From an uncultured Fimbriimonadales bacterium (GTDB lineage: Bacteria; Armatimonadota; Fimbriimonadia; Fimbriimonadales; GBS-DC), in assembly GCA_937925775.1 (NCBI GenBank), contig CALAMM010000039.1:1-9244 (forward strand): a DNA stretch of 9,244 nucleotides, given 5' to 3'. Shown one piece after another: positions 6,341-9,244 of the stretch. The notes beneath the pieces were generated by a model. It made no database searches. It was not told the origin of the DNA and saw nothing but the letters and a program-made list of their open reading frames with translations. Each line of letters opens with the position of its first letter. The stretch's first letter is position 1. The position numbers and the translations under genes were made by a program.

Positions 6341-8386
6341 TTATGCGGTATTTTCGAGGGCAACGACCTGATTCCTGCCACTGCGCTTGGCGATTTCGAG
6401 CGCTTCGTCGGCTTTTTCCAAGAGTTGCGCGGGGTCGTCGGTGCTGTTGGGATAGGCGGCGACCCCGATGCTGACCGATATTTTGAGGCGCGGGTTGCCT
6501 GCTGTGTCGAGGAAAGTGGTGTTCTGAACGGCATGCGCCACACGCCGCGCGGCGGCGACCCCACCCTGTAAGTTGGTGGAAGGCATCAACACCACAAACT
6601 CGTCACCGCCGTAGCGGGCGATGAACTCCGTACTGCGCAGCACCTGCTGCAGCGTTTCACTGAGCTGCACCAGCAGATAATCGCCCTCTAAGTGTCCGTA
6701 CTCGTCGTTCACCTGCTTGAAGCCGTCGAGGTCTATCAGCATCACTGCCAGCGGGTGCTGATACCGTCTGCAAAGGTTCACTTCCTCACGGTAGCGTTCC
6801 TGAAAATGGCGATAGTTATACAGCCCTGTCAATCCGTCGGTCGTGGCGAGTCGTTCCAAGTCGCTGAGCAGCTGCGCCCGTTCCAATATGCTGGTCAGCT
6901 GGAACGCCAGCGTTTGCAACAGTTCGAGGTCAAGTTCGTTGAAGGGAGGCGGTTCGGTGCGTCCGAGCGCAATCACGCCCTGCACGCGGATGCCTCCACG
7001 CAGGGGCGCAACGGCGAGGCTGGTAAGTGGCGCGAATTGAGCCGCTTGCGCATGCGATTCGTCGAAAATTTGCCCGCGCTGGGGAACAGGCTCCGATGGG
7101 GAGGCAATCAGCGCAGGCAGCGCCGCGCGCAGGTCTGGCGGCATTCCCACCTGTGCCACGACTTCCAGTTGGTCTCCTCGCTTGAGCAGTAGTTGGGCAT
7201 GCTCGTAGGGGAGAAGCGTCTTGACAAGGTTCAACGCATGCTGGGCAAGTGAGGGGATGCTGTCTGCCGAGAACAGCAGGGTTTCCATATCGTACAGTAG
7301 TTGAGTCTCAGCGAGGCGTGTGCCCATCAATCGCAGCTGTTCCGAGAGTGTCAACACCCCTGCTAAGTAGGGGGTCAGAGCGCGCAGGCGGGCGCGTGTC
7401 TCTGGCGTGAAGCCGCTTTCGGCGCGCGTGCTCAGCACGACTGCGCCGAGGATACGCCCTTCGCTAAGTAGTGGCTGCACGAGCGCATCGGCGCGTTCGA
7501 GGGGTGTGCCGTGCGCCTCCGCGAGCCGCTCACAGCGGAGCGCTTCGGCGCGCAGACGGTCGGCGACCACCTGCGGGGGCGGCTTTTTCTGGAACGGGCG
7601 CGCGGGGGTCAGCGTGGTGCGGTGGGTCAGCGACTCAAGGGAGCCTATCGCGCTTGCGAGGCGCAGCAGCGCGCCCGTCTCGTCGGTGAGGTAGAGCGCG
7701 CCGCCCGACGCGCCGAACCGCGCCCGCAAACGCTCCAGTATCGCTTGATACAGCAGGTCGGGATCGCGCGCCTGCTGCAACGCGCAAAGCAGTTCCGTCG
7801 CGTCCTGAAGCGTCGTTAGATGCGCTTCCAGTCGGCGATAGTGATGGGTCAGCTCGCGATAACTCTCGCGAATACGACGCTCGGCAGCTTCACTTGCGGA
7901 GATTGCTTGCTCCGCCTGCTGGAGCAGGGCGTTCTGTTCCGCCTGAACGCGCCGATGATGCGCCCAGCCCAGCGCCACGCCCAGTCCCAGCATTCCTGCA
8001 AGCCAGCTCAGGCTCTGCGGGTCAGATGGAAACGGCTCGTTTGTGAGGAAAAACGCCACCGCGGCGACTGTCCCTGCACCTGCAACACCCCCCAGCAGCG
8101 CGCCCGCAACTCCGGAGCGGAGCAGCGCGTGAAACAGCGGAACCAGCAACAGCCAGTACGCCCACGCCGCGCCCTGCAGCGACCAGAGAACCGCGCCCGT
8201 TATGGCGTTGTCGACGATAAGCCCAAGAAGCGTGGAGGTTAGGGCACGCGCGCGACGCTCCAAAGCCGTCGCGAGCAACGCGCCCAACGCCAGCGTGCCG
8301 AACCCCACCCACACCGCGTCCGATGGCGCACGCTGCCAGATCACACCACTCAGAAAAACCAGCCCGACCGCTCTTAACGCCCACAC
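6341..8386 (-). CDS. Membrane-anchored GAF-GAF-GGDEF diguanylate cyclase
   Basis: Predicted to make the second messenger c-di-GMP from two GTP in response to an input sensed at the membrane or by GAF domains. In 681 residues: about six membrane helices (3-143), a charged coiled-coil linker (about 144-193), a GAF domain (about 193-348), a second GAF (about 363-501) and a C-terminal GGDEF domain (about 510-681). The active-site loop is an intact GGDEF (593-597), preceded by LIDLDGFKQVND with the metal aspartate D552. The product-inhibition site that usually reads RxxD five residues before GGDEF is RSTE here (584-587). The frame opens with a TTG at 8407, but I prefer the GTG at 8386: GGGAG lies six bases upstream, and a -10 box at 8412-8417 would start the transcript near 8405. 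The gene is divergent from the universal stress protein and ends 69 bases before the TPR gene. The ligand of the GAF domains is unknown. Confidence 0.92.
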   Translation of the reverse strand: MWALRAVGLVFLSGVIWQRAPSDAVWVGFGTLALGALLATALERRARALTSTLLGLIVDNAITGAVLWSLQGAAWAYWLLLVPLFHALLRSGVAGALLGGVAGAGTVAAVAFFLTNEPFPSDPQSLSWLAGMLGLGVALGWAHHRRVQAEQNALLQQAEQAISASEAAERRIRESYRELTHHYRRLEAHLTTLQDATELLCALQQARDPDLLYQAILERLRARFGASGGALYLTDETGALLRLASAIGSLESLTHRTTLTPARPFQKKPPPQVVADRLRAEALRCERLAEAHGTPLERADALVQPLLSEGRILGAVVLSTRAESGFTPETRARLRALTPYLAGVLTLSEQLRLMGTRLAETQLLYDMETLLFSADSIPSLAQHALNLVKTLLPYEHAQLLLKRGDQLEVVAQVGMPPDLRAALPALIASPSEPVPQRGQIFDESHAQAAQFAPLTSLAVAPLRGGIRVQGVIALGRTEPPPFNELDLELLQTLAFQLTSILERAQLLSDLERLATTDGLTGLYNYRHFQERYREEVNLCRRYQHPLAVMLIDLDGFKQVNDEYGHLEGDYLLVQLSETLQQVLRSTEFIARYGGDEFVVLMPSTNLQGGVAAARRVAHAVQNTTFLDTAGNPRLKISVSIGVAAYPNSTDDPAQLLEKADEALEIAKRSGRNQVVALENTA

Positions 8387-8392
8387 GCGAGG

Positions 8393-8397
8393 CTCCC
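8393..8397 (-). promoter_or_regulatory. Ribosome binding site fixing the GTG start of the cyclase gene
   Basis: On the minus strand GGGAG precedes the GTG at 8386 by six bases, while the in-frame TTG at 8407 has only a T-rich run before it. This decides the start in favour of GTG. Confidence 0.6.
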
Positions 8398-8411
8398 ACC
8401 AAAACAAAAAA

Positions 8412-8417
8412 AGTATA
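8412..8417 (-). promoter_or_regulatory. -10 box (TATACT) for the cyclase gene
   Basis: The minus strand reads AGG then TATACT, a five-of-six match to TATAAT. The start of transcription would fall near 8405, about 20 bases before the GTG at 8386. No clear -35 is seen. It shares the gap 8387-8487 with the divergent usp promoter. Confidence 0.5.
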
Positions 8418-8464
8418 CCTGAATCTACACAGTTTCGTTATTCGCCACCTTGCGCAACAACAGG

Positions 8465-8470
8465 TACAAT
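8465..8470 (+). promoter_or_regulatory. -10 box (TACAAT) for the universal stress protein gene
   Basis: AGG then TACAAT, a five-of-six match, lies 17 bases before the ATG at 8488. Transcription would begin near 8477, so the GGGAGGT ribosome binding site (8476-8482) would lie at the very 5' end of the mRNA. The best -35 is a weak TTCGCC (8441-8446). The palindrome TTGCGCAA (8450-8457) lies in the spacer and could be an operator. Confidence 0.5.
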
Positions 8471-8487
8471 ACAGCGGGAGGTCAGCG

Positions 8488-8934
8488 ATGCGATTACCGT
8501 TCAAGAAAATTCTGGCGCCGACGGATTTTAGCGACCCGTCCTACTACGCGCTTGATATGGCGGTCGAACTGGCGGAGCATTTCAACGCGGAGCTGCATCT
8601 GCTCCATGTGGTTCCGCCGCTCCATGTCGTGCCTGTGCCTGTGAATGTGGAAGTGCCCCTTTACGAAAGCGAGATGCGCGAGGCGGCGGAACGCTCGATG
8701 CAGGACCTGATGGAGCAGCGCATCCCGAAACACCTGACCGTGTTTGCCAGCGTGGTCTGGGGCGACCCCGCCGACGAGATTATCGCCTATCAGAAGGAAA
8801 AGGGTATCGACCTGATTGTTATCGCCACACACGGGCGTAGCGGCTGGAAGCGCTGGGTGTTTGGCTCGGTGACGGAAAAGGTGGTGCGTATCCCCACTTG
8901 CCCCGTGCTGACCATCAACGCTCCACAAGATTAA
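8488..8934 (+). CDS. Universal stress protein, UspA family, ATP-binding type
   Basis: A single-domain, 148-residue cytoplasmic protein of the UspA superfamily, which usually dimerises and binds ATP; its roles in stress survival are varied and not predictable here. The visible motifs are KKILAPTDFS with D13, LHLLHVV (36-42), GDPADEII (92-99), and the nucleotide loop ATHGRSG (113-119), ending in GS (126-127) nine residues after G116. The ATP-binding pattern G-2x-G-9x-G-S/T is kept except that the first glycine is A113, a common variant. CPVLTI (138-143) is the usual C-terminal strand. I chose the ATG at 8488 because GGGAGGT lies five bases upstream; the frame stays open to 8323, but that would run back through the promoter and into the divergent cyclase gene. 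The hairpin array starts right after its stop. Confidence 0.93.
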   Translation: MRLPFKKILAPTDFSDPSYYALDMAVELAEHFNAELHLLHVVPPLHVVPVPVNVEVPLYESEMREAAERSMQDLMEQRIPKHLTVFASVVWGDPADEIIAYQKEKGIDLIVIATHGRSGWKRWVFGSVTEKVVRIPTCPVLTINAPQD

Positions 8935-8997
8935 GGCTTGGAGTTTTCGTTACGCAGGGGTGTTTCATCGGCGAGACGCCAACGCGACGCAGAAGTG

Positions 8998-9019
8998 GCT
9001 TGGACATTCTTGTCCAAGC
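8998..9019. repeat. Hairpin, copy 1 (stem GCTTGGACA)
   Basis: Perfect 9-bp stem GCTTGGACA / TGTCCAAGC closing the four-base loop TTCT. Confidence 0.85.
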
Positions 9020-9025
9020 ATCGTT

Positions 9026-9044
9026 CGTCGGCGGGACGCCGACG
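9026..9044. repeat. GC-rich hairpin, best copy (stem CGTCGGCG)
   Basis: Perfect 8-bp stem CGTCGGCG / CGCCGACG with the loop GGA. A second copy at 9086-9104 has one G-T wobble pair, and the copy at 8966-8984 is degenerate (only the inner GGCG / CGCC remains unbroken). Confidence 0.8.
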
Positions 9045-9057
9045 CTACGCAGGTGTG

Positions 9058-9079
9058 GCTTGGACAGTCCTGTCCAAGC
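9058..9079. repeat. Hairpin, copy 2 (stem GCTTGGACA)
   Basis: The same 9-bp stem as at 8998-9019, 60 bases further on, with the loop GTCC, whose outer G and C can also pair. Confidence 0.85.
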
Positions 9080-9117
9080 AGTTCTCGTCGGTGGGACGCC
9101 GACGCTACGACACCAAA

Positions 9118-9197
9118 GCGGGTGCGACGACATTCCTGTCGTCGCGGGTTTTCTCGGCGGGGACGCTTTGCGACGCCAAGAAAGGCGTCGCACCCGC
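9118..9197. repeat. Long inverted repeat enclosing the variant hairpin block
   Basis: GCGGGTGCGACG (9118-9129) is an exact reverse complement of CGTCGCACCCGC (9186-9197). Inside lie the hairpin at 9124-9145 and a second one, GCGACGCC / GGCGTCGC, at 9170-9191 with the loop AAGAAA. The outer arms overlap both inner stems, so outer and inner structures compete. The block interrupts the 60-bp tandem units. Confidence 0.7.
9124..9145. repeat. Variant hairpin (stem GCGACGACA)
   Basis: Perfect 9-bp stem GCGACGACA / TGTCGTCGC with the loop TTCC. It has the same size and the same loop-proximal GACA/TGTC as the other copies, but three base pairs in the middle of the stem are exchanged on both arms. 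Confidence 0.8.
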
Positions 9198-9205
9198 AGC
9201 GCGTG

Positions 9206-9227
9206 GCTTGGACAATCTTGTCCAAGC
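9206..9227. repeat. Hairpin, copy 3 (stem GCTTGGACA)
   Basis: Perfect 9-bp stem GCTTGGACA / TGTCCAAGC with the loop ATCT. It is preceded by GTG as in copies 1 and 2, and followed by the start of another CGTCGGCG arm cut by the window edge. Confidence 0.85.
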
Positions 9228-9244
9228 ATCGGTCGTCGGCGAGA

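Larger units (their letters stand above)
8935..9244. repeat. Intergenic array of hairpin repeats with a 60-bp tandem period
   Basis: This 310-base stretch after the usp stop has no credible gene. Two 60-bp units lie in tandem (8966-9025 and 9026-9085; 48 of 60 positions identical by my count), and a third begins at 9086 and breaks off about 9109. A different hairpin block follows (about 9110-9201), after which the unit sequence resumes (from about 9203) and runs off the right edge. Each unit carries two palindromes: a GC-rich one around CGTCGGCG / CGCCGACG and one reading GCTTGGACA / TGTCCAAGC. It resembles REP/BIME-type elements in form. It may also terminate usp transcription, though it has no T tract. 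Confidence 0.85.

Noticed and set aside
8323..8934. A 203-residue form of the universal stress protein
   Set aside because: The extra 55 codons run through the -10 box and ribosome binding site and into the opposite cyclase gene. The family's N-terminus (KKILAPTDFS) fits the ATG at 8488.
9110..9201. Insertion sequence with terminal inverted repeats
   Set aside because: Too short to encode a transposase, and no target-site duplication could be recognised. It is kept only as a repeat block.
8915..9229. Minus-strand open frames of 104 and 86 codons with a repeated peptide (RSVGVPPT...SKP)
   Set aside because: They are translations of the 60-bp hairpin repeats. The period is a multiple of three, so a frame stays open and repeats every 20 codons. 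There is no ribosome binding site, and the sequence is better explained by its palindromes.
8935..9244. CRISPR array
   Set aside because: The 60-bp units are contiguous tandem copies without unique spacers, each with two different palindromes, and no cas genes are near.

Overview
This is a GC-rich, gene-dense bacterial chromosomal segment with eight protein-coding genes (one cut by the left edge) and a non-coding array of hairpin repeats at the right edge. The genes are core or widespread chromosomal ones. I see no phage, plasmid, IS, CRISPR, tRNA or rRNA signal. The taxon cannot be fixed from sequence alone. The bacterial-type tricorn propeller, the alpha2-beta2-type glycyl-tRNA synthetase, the probable leaderless start and the palindromic intergenic repeats would suit a free-living bacterium from a deep-branching group such as Armatimonadota or a neighbouring phylum. 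That placement is a low-confidence inference.

Layout. Positions 1-207 (+) hold the C-terminal end of glycyl-tRNA synthetase beta. It meets head-on, with no base between the stop codons, a D-Ala-D-Ala carboxypeptidase of the PBP4/S13 family (208-1701, -). Divergent from that gene is a 519-residue tricorn-family protein (1762-3321, +) that contains the two beta-propellers but ends where the protease half normally begins. Convergent with it is a minus-strand operon read right to left: a TPR protein (6271-5516), dihydropteroate synthase folP (5532-4675) and dihydroorotase pyrC (4653-3367). Upstream of this operon, also on the minus strand, is a membrane-anchored GAF-GAF-GGDEF diguanylate cyclase (8386-6341). 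It is divergent from a universal stress protein (8488-8934, +). Positions 8935-9244 hold tandem 60-bp units and several near-perfect hairpins that run off the window.

How the genes fit together. folP and pyrC are single steps of folate and pyrimidine biosynthesis, probably cotranscribed with the TPR gene from one good -10 box, and folP is probably translationally coupled to the TPR gene. The cyclase and the stress protein share a divergent promoter region and may form a signalling/stress pair, but only their positions suggest this. Four inferred promoters share an AGGT sequence at the upstream edge of the -10 box and lack a recognisable -35.

The least ordinary parts are (1) the right-edge hairpin array, in which one hairpin has three swapped base pairs with matching changes on both arms while the loop pattern is kept; (2) the tricorn protein without a protease; and (3) a probable leaderless start for that gene. 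I found no convincing new multi-gene system.
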